Below are positions 51,944 to 62,457 of a DNA stretch of 64,000 nt, piece after piece (the stretch's first letter is position 1; each line of letters opens with the position of its first letter). The notes under the pieces are model-generated. The model searched no databases and was not told the origin of the DNA. It saw nothing but the letters and a program-made list of their open reading frames with translations. The position numbers and the translations under genes were made by a program. This stretch comes from Pseudoscleropodium purum (lineage: Eukaryota > Streptophyta > Bryopsida > Hypnales > Brachytheciaceae), in NCBI GenBank assembly GCA_963969395.1, contig OZ017797.1:11160001-11224000 (forward strand). Reading direction: 5' to 3'.

Positions 51944-52112
51944 GTTTATTTGTACATTTGTACATTTGTATATTTGTGTATTTGTATTGTAGCAACTTTG
52001 TATAGGTTTGTACAATTTGTGGAAAAATTTGTATGAGAAAAATTTGATATGTTAAAATAATTGATTTTAAAATTATATATACATATATATATATATATAT
52101 ATACACATATAT
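51944..52112. repeat. TTTGTA-type repeat and (TA)n microsatellite
   Basis: TTTGTACATTTGTACATTTG and variants repeat at about 51950-51985, and an alternating TA tract with occasional CA lies at about 52070-52112. Both are simple-sequence DNA without coding value. Confidence 0.75.
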
Positions 52113-54635
52113 ACATAATAAAATTAAATGAGAAATTAAATGTTATATTCTTTTGTACAATATAGGCTATATTATAATGTAGAAGATTATTTATTTGATT
52201 TGATTGCATATTTACTACAATATATCTCATCATCATTAAATTTATGAATAAATGTAATACATTTTTTAAAACAATGTTTAGCAATGTAAAATTTGATCAA
52301 TGAAATTCATGAATCTTTTTTGGATGATTTACATAATAGAGTGGTTTGAAATACAAATCACTATATAGAGAGCATGTCAATGACTTGTTGGAAAACTGTG
52401 GGGGGGATTTTTTACAACTTAGTGGATATCTAATTACTTAAAAAATCAATTTAGTGTTTGAAATTTAAAAAATAACAATATTTATTATATTTGGTAGGAA
52501 ATTTAGCAATGAAATATTGTATATAGCTTCTAGAAATACTCATTTTGAACCATTGAAATTTTAGGTGATTCTACATATCAACCAAAACAATGTAAAATAA
52601 TGTTATAGATTTGAATTCACAATATAAAGACAATAAATTTAAAAGAATTAACAAAGAACAAATAGAAATTGAATGAAATATACAACAAAAAATAGATTCA
52701 ATACCAAATTTGATTGTTTAAACAATTTTGCAAATTAATCAATCTAAATTTATATTCTATTTAAAAATCCTATTAAAATCAATAAATAATACAATATAAA
52801 TCATAAAATAAACAAATCTAAAAAGATATATTAGTCAATTGAAACGAATGAAAAAATGGCAACTTTTTTGTAGAGAAATCTATATTAAACTAATATAGGA
52901 ATAGCATAAATGTTTAGATCTTTAGACAAGAATGTCTTTGTCTTTATATAAAAACTTTAATATTGTTATTCAATAAATAATTACATATATTAATTTATTA
53001 AATTAAAAAATTGAATTAAATCAAATTAATACAAAACATTGTTCACATTTTATCAAAAATAATGAAAATAATTTTGCAAATCTTGATAGTAAAAGTATTA
53101 TGTAATTTAGAAATTGGTCTTACACAAACTAAAAAACTTCAATTTTTGTTTTTGAGATACTTAAAAATTGTAAATTAAAAAAAAATTAAAAAAAAAAATT
53201 AAAAAAAAAATTGAATAATTAAAAAATGGCAGTAAAAATAATTCTAAATCACTATCAACAATTAGAAAACATTCTATTCATTTTAATGAACAAATAAATG
53301 ATGGACAAAATTATGTGTGTTATGTATTTCAAAGATTATTATTTTTTAAACTTTCTAGCCCATTAACACTTATATTCATATTGCAACAAACAATCAAATC
53401 TTTATTACAATGTAATTTTACCTTATAAATAAATAAGTCATCAAATGTTTGTAATCAATATCTAAATTTAATTAAGAAAAAAAATCCTAGCATATTTTGT
53501 ATATAAAAATATAGATAGGAATTTTGTTATAATTGTTTTAGAAGAAAAATTCTTTTACTACAACAAATTTTTTTACCTAATATTCGTCTATTTGTTGCAT
53601 CTAGTGAAGTATACCATCCTAAATATATCTTTGAATATAAACATAGTGAAAGAACTTAATTTTTCAACATTTTTGTTGATCATCTTTGATATGAAAAAAA
53701 TGCTCTTATCATAAAATACCAAAATTATAGAATATAAGGCTTAAAAGTCATGATTTTACTACAAATATTCAAAACATTTTTTTGCAAAGTGACATAAAAT
53801 TTCAGAATAATACATAGTTGAATTTTTTTCACTGATTTTTTTTAAACAACTTACAATCAACTAATGTAAATAGTTCTAACACTTGCCACCTAAAATACAA
53901 TTTTCTTTATCAATTTTCTTACTAATTACTTTTGTTTAAATGTTTTTGTTTAATTTGCCCTCTATCTACTATCAATAAACTAATATTGTTGTTTACCTAA
54001 GACAGGGCCTCACGGTCACACCGTTCTTGTTTTCCATGCATGATAAAATTTGCAAATTCTGAATTCACATTTGCAATCAAGAGGCCCCACATTAGCCAAG
54101 GAAAGTGTAGAGGACAAATTAATGCCACACAAAATAGGGGATTTTTTTTACATGTACTTGGGGGGGACGAGCGAGGGGGTCAGTTCACTCCGACCTAAAA
54201 ATCCCATGTGATTGGTCAAATTTACTTACAGAACATATCAAACAAATGCTTCTCATCTAAAACCCATGTATACTCGTTCTTAAACCCCATCCCCATACGG
54301 AGGGAGCAATTATGCGGCTCACTAACAAATTGCACCAGAAATTGCAACTAAGTTCTTCAGTGCAACAGAATTGTTTTCAGTGATTTCTGCTTGCATTTTC
54401 TTGCTTTGATTTGTAATCGATCACCACTTTCCTACATACATCATCTACTGTACATATAATGCAGTTGAAAGTTCCGGAGAAGGCTCTGTCTGCAATGTTC
54501 TGGAAGGTTTCAAACAATGATTTACCATTACCTAGCTTGCAAGAATGAAGTCTCACTACAGTAGAGATTTTAAGGAGAATAGCAACGCCGATATATTGAG
54601 AGGTCCAAAACCAGCAACCATGAGCTAGTCTGAAG

Positions 54636-56272
54636 TTACTTGTGCCGCAGATCCATGGCAGCAACTCGACTGGCCATTTCCTCATTCACTTCAAAATGGT
54701 TGTCGTAAGATCTGGATGTCTCCACCATAGTAGTATTCTTCATCGGCTCTTCACATTTCGCCTTCTTCTTGCCCGGCTTACTTAGACTGCAGGTAGGGAA
54801 CGAATAAGCAAATTATTGATTAGTTTCATGAGCTACCACAAGACTTACATCAGACATGACAGGTGAAATATGGCTTCAATTGCACAGATTCTCATCAAGC
54901 TTCTGTCAGCGGACTGAGTTCAATTGCAGAGACCACAGTTAAATGGTCACATTCGTGTGTTTCAGAGGATCAGAAATGTGACTTTCAACTGGGCAATACT
55001 TTAGGGCTAGGACTGGTATAGATCTGTGGCTCCGGACAGGGAAATAGAGTTGTGCCGATTTCTTGAAATTCAGCCATTGCAAAGAAATCAGCCATTCAAC
55101 ACATTCTACGATGCCCACCTTACTGAACTATCGAGGTCATTAACGATGATTTCGTCTCTCAAATGAGATAAAGATCCAACAGACGCTTCAAGGATATATG
55201 GTCTATTTTCTACAGCTAATGCATCATCTCACGTGAAGAAGGGATTCATTGATCGACTCACTTGCACGCTTCTCCTTTCAGAAGATACATGTGCTTCTTC
55301 GGCATGTACAGAGAATAATTCTTATGAATCGAGCGCAGCTTCATCAGAAGTCGGTAATTCTGTTTCTCAATCTGCCTAAGCTTATCTGCATGGAGTGCAG
55401 TCGAAAAATTAATTATATACAGGTGTGAGACGAGTGGTTCCGGAGCTTATCTACAAACATCAATGCTACGTAGTTGTGATGAGTTTAGGAACAGAAAGAC
55501 TGCCATCGCAGCTTCAATCTTCACACACCGCACTGATACGACATTGAGATGATTGCTACAGTATCGATCACATCCCCTTTACTTGCGATTGAATATCCTT
55601 GAAAACTATTCCGTTACTGGAAAATGGAATACTCTTATTCATCTCTAACATATTCATTTGAACGTTTGATAACGTTTTTCGATCTTTGTATGTGTACTCA
55701 CAACTTAAGAACAGAGTATTTCAAAACAGAATCGGAAAAACAGTGTAAGTGTGATAAAAACTCAATTGAAGATTTGTGAGAAGGAGAAACAATGGCTGAA
55801 GAGCAGTGGGATGCTTGCTACAGTACTGATTAAGGCCCCTTGCGATTCTATACCACTGAGAAGTGTTCAGTTACGTAACAATTAGAACGTTCTTTAACGT
55901 TTCTCAATCTTTGTATATATGTGCACTCACAGCTTAAGCAGAGAATTTCTAAACAGAATCGGAGAAACGCAGTGTAAGGTAATCAAGAACGCAACGGAAA
56001 TTTGGGAAACACATGAAAAATGCGTGAGGAGCAGTGGTACCTTTGTCAATGCGGGATCGGACCGGCGGGCGGTTGAGCCTGATGGGGAAGGAGTCGGCGC
56101 GGACGAAGTTGGGTTTGGTGTCCACGCATGGCTTCATGTTTTGAACGCGCTCCTGGTGCCTCTTCAACTCCCGCTCGCGCTCCCGCTTCATCAACAAGCT
56201 CTCCGTCATGAATTTGCGCCGCGTGATCTCGACTTCTTGCGCGGCTGCCGCACCTCGGACGCCCTCCGGCAT
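54636..56272 (-). CDS. CFAP97/Hemingway-like ciliary protein, 3 exons
   Basis: Members of this family act at ciliary and flagellar axonemes in animals and protists. Exons on the minus strand are 56272-56041, 55385-55262 and 54786-54636. Splice sites are GT-AG (GTACCA and GTGAGT donors) and phases 1 and 2 close exactly, giving 168 aa. Exon 1 has a basic, probably helical, arginine/glutamate-rich stretch (about residues 15-35), then KPCVDTKP, the family's most recognisable motif. Exon 2 has LRQIEKQNYRLLMKLRSIHK, matching the conserved IERENRxLLxK helix. Exon 3 is a less conserved tail. ATG 56272 (MPEGV) is preferred; an in-frame ATG at 56338 would add 22 residues. A plant carrying such a gene would be expected to make flagellated sperm. 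The assignment rests on two motifs recognised by eye. Confidence 0.72.
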
Positions 56273-56599
56273 GATTATTGATTCTCTTTGCCACTCAGCT
56301 AATAAGTTTGAATTCACGGAACGCCTAAAAGAGATCAAGGATTCATGCTTTGAAAATGAACACTTTGATTGATCATGTTGCGGAAATAATTCAAGATCGT
56401 GTCACTTTTTCTGGTCATCACCAGAATCAGTGAAGAGCATTGCATGTGTTGGTCAAAATTTTAAAAATAATTGGATAAATGAAACTCTCAATGTTCATCA
56501 TCTTCTCAAAACGTTAAACAAAACACGAGGTCCAATTTAAACTTCTGGACTAGTGGTGCGCATTCACCTCGGGATTTACGTCAACTGCGGCTCATCACA

Positions 56600-57179
56600 T
56601 CAATAATCACCGTCTTCGTCAGATTCAAATTGGCGAAGGAACGAATGGCGGAGTTGAAAGCTGTAGACTGAAGATTTGAGGTACTGCTCTTTCATTCTTT
56701 GCTGTCGGACTCTTTTGTTTTGTTGCGCGTCTTGCACTGGCTCTCTCGAAGATGGGTACGTGTGTAAGTTACAGCAGTTCGGCCGGCTTGACGATTTTGT
56801 CGCCGCTTCATCCTCGGCTGCGTCCTTGTGACCCTTGATCGTACACGGAAATTCATACGCCTTAACCAACGACCAAGATTTGGGAATTAGTTGAGGTATG
56901 GGATTTGTAACTGTCGTAAGAGCTTTCCCTGAAACGGAAAGATTTTCTTTGTCTGATCAGGTGAGTTGTCTGCAAGGCATTAGTAAAGCGGTCCAGAGAG
57001 TGTATCATGAAGCAAACCTGTTTCCAGAGCGGTGGGAAAGAGACTATTTCTGACTTGGCTCCAGTGTGGTTAGCACCTGGGGTTTTAGGGTTCCAGGGCA
57101 TTTTGTGTTTCAATGCTGATTGTGGTCCATTTCTGAGGAGATGCGGTTCCGCAGCATTCGTTGTTTCTGAGATTTGCAT
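56600..57179 (-). CDS. Small two-exon protein of unknown function (tentative)
   Basis: A consistent model joins 57179-57077 to 56928-56600 through a CCAG/GTGCTA donor and a pyrimidine-rich TTTCAG acceptor, giving 143 aa in one open frame that ends ESDEDGDY. The second exon alone stays open for 109 codons and starts KALTTVTNPIPQLIPKSW. I recognise no domain. A shorter start at 57101 (MPWNPK) is also possible. It lies between the CFAP97-like gene and the U2 gene, divergent from U2. Composition fits coding sequence of this island, but this is a weak call. Confidence 0.35.
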
Positions 57180-57934
57180 TGTTTGAAGAGATTTGTCGCC
57201 ATGGGATCTGCGTCACCGCAGGTTGTAATTTGACGTCATTTGCTTGGCGCTGTCCCGAGGTTTTCTGTCCCTGGCGTTTAATCATGGTTTTCTGAGCCAG
57301 GGCTCTCGTGCATCAGCTCTTGTCACTAAACATATTGTTTTTTCCCTATTCGAAAGAGTGCTTCGGGCCGTCGGAAACCGACATGGAATCCGAACGGATC
57401 TCGTGGACTCCCATCTGTATCCGTTCAAGAGGTTGTTCGTTCGGGAAGGTTTAATTTGGAGTCCTGGCCGAGAATGCAGCAAGATTCGGTTCCTTACCTC
57501 GTCAGATTTCAATTCCGATTGGGTGGTGTGCGTTCAATAGCAGTGAGAAAGGAGGGCATTCATCACCAATGTCCCCTTTCGGACTCTGAAGTCAGTATTT
57601 GTTGAGTTACTTCCTGTTGGTCGATTGGAGAGCGCGTCTCTGAAATGCTGAAAGACCTTCATTGCAAGCCAAACCAAGTTCTGCACGCGGATCAACTCCT
57701 TGCAGACTTGGACATGTCTGCTATTTGTGAGTGACATATCCTAACACATTTACACGGTTCGTTCACTGCGTGAGAGAAAATAGAGTCCTCTTGTTTTCGA
57801 ACTATGTCTCTGGTCTGAACGTCGATATCGTTTCAAGACCCTGCTGTCCATGGAGAAGCGCGCTGAGAGCGGGCCGTCCTTTAGTAGGAACACTATCCCT
57901 TTGCCGATAAAGTAAGAGGCGGGTTGGGGTGTTT

Positions 57935-57979
57935 GTCCCATACTGTTTGGCGGATACGGAGGAAGAGTTTGCGTACAAG
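57935..57979 (+). promoter_or_regulatory. Candidate U2 promoter: upstream sequence element and TATA-like box
   Basis: GTCCCATACTG at 57935-57945 starts exactly 70 bases before the U2 5' end and resembles the plant snRNA upstream element RTCCCACATCG, with mismatches in its second half. GTACAAGA at about 57972-57979 is a weak TATA-like match near -30. The roughly 28-base gap fits the RNA polymerase II arrangement better than the shorter polymerase III one. The mirror copy is at 63354-63398. Confidence 0.6.
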
Positions 57980-58004
57980 AGGCCCAGGGAGAGAAGTCAG
58001 AAGC

Positions 58005-58200
58005 ATACCTTTCTCGGCCTTTTGGCTAAGATCAAGTGTAGTATCTGTTCTTATCAGTTTAATATCTGATACGGGGGTCATCGACTCCCATGATATTAAT
58101 CTAATTTTTCTGGGGAGCGGGGCCACCCGGCAGCTTGCTGCCCGGCCTCGCGCGCGTCGCCTCGGTATTGCACTACCTCCTTGGCTGGCGCAGCCCACCC
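58005..58200 (+). ncRNA. U2: U2 spliceosomal snRNA, left copy
   Basis: U2 pairs with the intron branch point during pre-mRNA splicing. The gene starts ATACCTTTCTCGGCCTTTTG, the near-universal U2 5' end. The branch-point pairing GTAGTA is at 58038-58043. The stem IIa region ATCTGTTCTTATCAGTTTAA and stem IIb follow. The Sm site ATTTTTCTGG is at 58104-58113, with GC-rich stem III after it, and stem IV carries GGTATTGCACTACCTCC, the U2B''-binding loop. The length of about 196 nt is normal for plants; the 3' end is placed by stem IV and is approximate. A telo-box, CTAAACCCTAAAC, lies just downstream (58228-58240). Confidence 0.95.
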
Positions 58201-58875
58201 CCCTCCCCACCAGGAGGGGACCCAAAGCTAAACCCTAAACAGGAATCTGATGCACAGCTGAGTAGAGTGCGCGTTGATCTTCCGATAGAAGGAGATATCC
58301 GTCGCGGGGCTCCAAATAGCCAATTTACTGCTGTAGTTTAATGCCATTATCCAAATTCTGCATGGGTATCACCTAGTTTTGATATAAATATCACGGAGTT
58401 TTCAGCTCATGTCTTAGTTGACATCTAGAAAAACATCTTAAGGTCTTACTTGATGTTTTAGACAATGTAAAAAAAAATTCAACTCTCAAATGGTGTCAAA
58501 GTACATTCATGTCTTCTTCTTTGAAGATCACATTAGGTGCCATTTTTTATTTTATTTTGTGCAAAAAATTACCATGTGGTTGCCCTTACCTTGTTTTTCT
58601 CGACTTCCGTGAGTGTTTTACTTCAGCCCCAAGTAACTTCTACAAACTTATCCATAGCCAAATCCTAAACCCGTGCCGATGTGGCACTGTCATGTTTTTT
58701 TTAATATCACAAAAAACATGCAAATGTTTTTTTCAATGTCTCACTGAACATGCTTGTTTACCCTAACATAGCATTGTTTTTCACTAACATGCACACATTT
58801 ACTACGATATCCACTTCAATTCTATCACCCATTGCCTCTAAAAACATGGGTTTCTTATAGTATTAGCTTCAAGCT

Positions 58876-60585
58876 AGTTTTCATATAAATATCACGTAGT
58901 ATTACATGAGTATTGAAGATATTGAGCCTTATTGACTAGCAACATGAGACTTTTTTGTGTATGAATCATGTATTTGTGTTGCATCGGTATATTAGTCTAC
59001 AATCATTACAATGAACGTTTAACTCAGGCTATTGGCGTCAACCTACTTTTCAATAGATGGTAGAAAATAGATATGTCTATATGGATAAGTTGGTTGTCAT
59101 AAAAATTAGTCAAAATAAAAGTAAAATTAGTTTTTGAATTTTTGAATTCATAAAAACTTTGAAATTGTATAACTTTCACACCTTAGGTCTTAATGCCACC
59201 AAACAAAGCCCATGTACCCTTCTTCATGGAGCGCTTTTGCAACAGTATCAAGCACATGATGGAGAAATACACGGTTTTAGAAATCTCACGATAACAAATA
59301 AACAAAGTGAAACAACCAACCTAATTTAGGAACATCAAAAGTGCCATTTTGATATGGACAATGTAAAAGACCACAATGTATAGCGTCAATCCCTCTAATT
59401 GCTTACTAATTGCTTACTAACATGATTCAGTGCCTACCTCAATAAGTTTCTAAATGTTCTTTTTAATTCTCTTCCTTAACACATTAAGGACTATGGTCAA
59501 TTTGGAGATGGACAAGACATTTCCTAGTTCAAAGCTAAACATGGTAAAAAATACCAAACCATGACAAATTTGGAAAATTTGACCATGTTTGATTGGAAAA
59601 AGCGTGTGCTTGGGGTTTTGCAATAAATTTTGTAGCAATAGATTGTTTCCATTATAATAATGTATTTATGTGCCCATATATGCTTAAGTGTACATGCATA
59701 CAAATGAACTATGTTTTGGGAGCATGTTTCTTTAGAAGGATTTCTTTTTGGCTCTCACAAGACCACATGTTTCATCTTTGAGCGCCATGATGGCAAGCAA
59801 CTTGCTCACAGACTATATAAAATGTCATATTGAAGTTTTGATCTCCACATGTAGCTTGTTCATATCCAAATGCCAACACAAAATTCAATTGAACCTCCAA
59901 CAATTGGTTGTTGTGTACCCAATAAAAGATTGCAACAAGGTAGTGACAACATTCTACACAACAACTCATACATAGATTACATGTTGGTTTAAGTCAAAGT
60001 TTCTAAATTAGTGTCAACTCTATTGCTGAAACACATCAAACATATAGATTGTAAGTGTTCTCATTGATTGTCCAAAACTAAGAGACACCATGTATTGACC
60101 CTAAACGTGGCAACATGCAACTATGTGATTATTTGGCCATGTCTACTCACTGTGATGGTTGTGCAAATGCTCAACAAACTTCCACGGCCACGGCATAGAC
60201 CTACAAACAGATATAATGACACCAAGTAATAATACAAGTTGTGTAACCAAATTTAGGAGGCATTATTTCTACCAACATTGACAAATCATATTGTTGCATT
60301 AAAGAAGGCCTATGCCAACTATTCTTTCTCCATTGGTTAGTTTATCATGGAAATGGGCCTTCATAATAAGTGGTATGAATTATCTAAAATCTTGTAGAAG
60401 TTGCCTAGAGGATTCTTACCTATTTGAGTCTCTATCGTGGTCTTCATTGCCATTTGATCTCTAACTCTAATTTGGTGCATCACCTCGAGCAAGTATTGAT
60501 CCATTCAAAAGGACTGTTGTATATACTATTGAAGCCACCTTGGGTATTGGTTGTGCAACCTTGTCTTTATATATATCTATATCTA

Positions 60586-60633
<48 letters not shown>

Positions 60634-62457
60634 TATAGAGATATAGATATAGATATATATAGATATAGATATATATAGATATAGATATATATAGATATAG
60701 ATATATATAGATATAGATATACATAGATATAGATATATATAGATATAGATATATATAGATATAGATATATATAGATATATATAGATATAGATATATATAG
60801 ATATATATAGATATAGATATATATAGATATATATAGATATAGATATATATAGATATATAAAGACATTTGTACTCCAACTTTCTCACAGATGGGTTGGGCA
60901 ATTCTCCTAGATTCTTCACTCCATCACAATTGGCAATTTCCTCACCACTTGCACACTAGACGGAATGCAAGCCTTTTACTTTCGGACATACCTCCGCTTA
61001 GGCTTGATTGTAAGAATCTAAGTACCAACTTTGGATGTACATTTTCTTTGATTTTTTTTTACATACTTCTATATGGGCATGATTACTACATCAGAACCTT
61101 ATTTTGGCAAAGTTGTTTGTAGACCCACACATGTACCCACTTATACATCTTTTGTTGTATGGGCTTGTTGAATCGATTACAACAAGCATCTCGGATTCTA
61201 TACTTGCAACCCACTATCTTAGTGCCATGTTTTTTGGATGTGAATTTTTGAGGGTACATTGCAACAAAACAATATAGTAAGTAGACAATGGATGAACAAA
61301 TGATGAGGAAAGTAAAAGAATTTCTAATTGAACACTCTAGGTTATTGGAGGTGAATTTTTGTAAATTTTTTACCTAGTCCAAGTTGTGTCTTTGTCTCAA
61401 GAAGGATTCATAAGACAAACTCAAACATGGCAATTGTGATAGTGCACTTGATTCTAAAATCTGAGAATAAATTTGCTATGTTAACCCATTAAGGTACAAT
61501 CTACCACTTTTGGTTGAAATTGACATTTTTTCATTGCTAGCTAGAACTTTACAATAAATTTGGATACATTCAAAAGAGAAAAAGTGTAGGGAACTTAGAA
61601 ATGAATGTATTGGAATAATAATTGAGATATTTTGTGTTGGCATGTGGTTTAGGGATTGAAAAAACAAACAAAATATCAACTTAAAATATACAAACAATAC
61701 AGAAAGGTGGCCATGAATGGAAAAGAGGTGGGATATTGGACAAGCTAATAAGGCATTTAGTATTTAGAGGACAATAGTTAAGGAGATGAGAACTTTGTTA
61801 TTGTGCCACTTACTAGCTAATGACATGATTTGGGGGAGGGGGAATTTGAAGTTCATTGGGTGCAAAAGTGAAGCTTTGTAAAGAGAGAAGGACATCCAAG
61901 ATTTATGCAAGGAAAGGGCTACAGTACACAATCAAGTATTTGACTATGAGTTGGAATTATCAAGTACAATTTAGGAATTAAATCACTTTAGTTTCAATGG
62001 TTGTTTGGCTGAGGGGAAAGAATGTATCAATTTGAGCTTTGGATTGCTATACATAGTTGTGTGTCTAGTAAAAAATTGTTGTGGTTAGGAAGAGATCTTT
62101 AGGTTTTTCAACGTCTTAGAATAGAAATGCACCATCATCTTTAGAGCAACAAGAAGATGGATGGAAGAATTGAACCTATGCAATTGAAGTTGGTTTTTAG
62201 ATGTATTCATTATAGCAAGTTGAAGGTTTAGGGTCATGGAATGCTTGCTTGATTATGAGAGGATGTTTGGTGTTCGAAATGTTCAAGTAGGTGGTGCGAT
62301 GGATATGTTTGGCTCCAACCACTTCTACATTAATTCATCCATCTAGCCAATATTTTGGCCAATGAAGCAACCAATGAGTGGTTTCTACGGGAGAACATCA
62401 AGTGTTTTTGGATTTGCTTGATAGAAGATACTTTGTTCCACATCCAATACTACATAG
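58876..62457. other. AT-rich spacer between the U2 inverted repeats
   Basis: 3,582 bp of AT-rich sequence with one long microsatellite near its middle. Short frames on both strands show no recognised family. Stretches at 60260-60560 and 61740-62440 are less AT-rich and may be transposon remnants, which I could not identify. Confidence 0.6.
60566..60860. repeat. Long TA/GA (ATATAGAT) microsatellite
   Basis: A (CT)n and (TA)n segment followed by (GA)n forms a small palindrome (about 60566-60640). It passes into about 220 bases of regular ATAGATATAGATAT units. Frames through it encode only YIYIYL-type repeats and are not genes. Confidence 0.95.

Larger units (their letters stand above)
43000..54300. 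other. AT-rich desert with transposon relics
   Basis: Mostly very AT-rich sequence. Supported contents are listed separately: degenerate minisatellite (43690-43975), Tc1/mariner relic (about 45010-45590), foldback element (about 47020-47812), MITE-like hairpin (49064-49244), GC-rich patch (49736-49965) and TA microsatellite (about 52070-52112). 50800-51700 is somewhat less AT-rich and may hide an old coding relic I cannot identify. I see nothing else coding. Confidence 0.6.
57333..58875 (+). repeat. Left arm of the second inverted repeat (U2 repeat)
   Basis: Reverse complement of 62458-64000 with constant sum 121333. All segments I compared are identical, and matching continues to the last base of the window, so the arms extend further and at least 1,543 bp is a minimum. 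The inner edge is sharp after AAGCT at 58875. The arm spans a gene-like part (to about 58330) and the start of an AT-rich desert. Confidence 0.95.

Noticed and set aside
57893..58238. Open frames of 104-110 codons across the U2 gene on both strands
   Set aside because: They overlap the U2 RNA and its promoter; the GC-rich stems keep frames open by chance.
60467..60919. 150- and 99-codon frames of YIYIYL repeats
   Set aside because: They are translations of the ATATAGAT microsatellite.
58876..62457. Possibility that the spacer of the U2 palindrome is a diverged continuation of the arms
   Set aside because: Reverse-complement comparison just inside the two edges shows no similarity.
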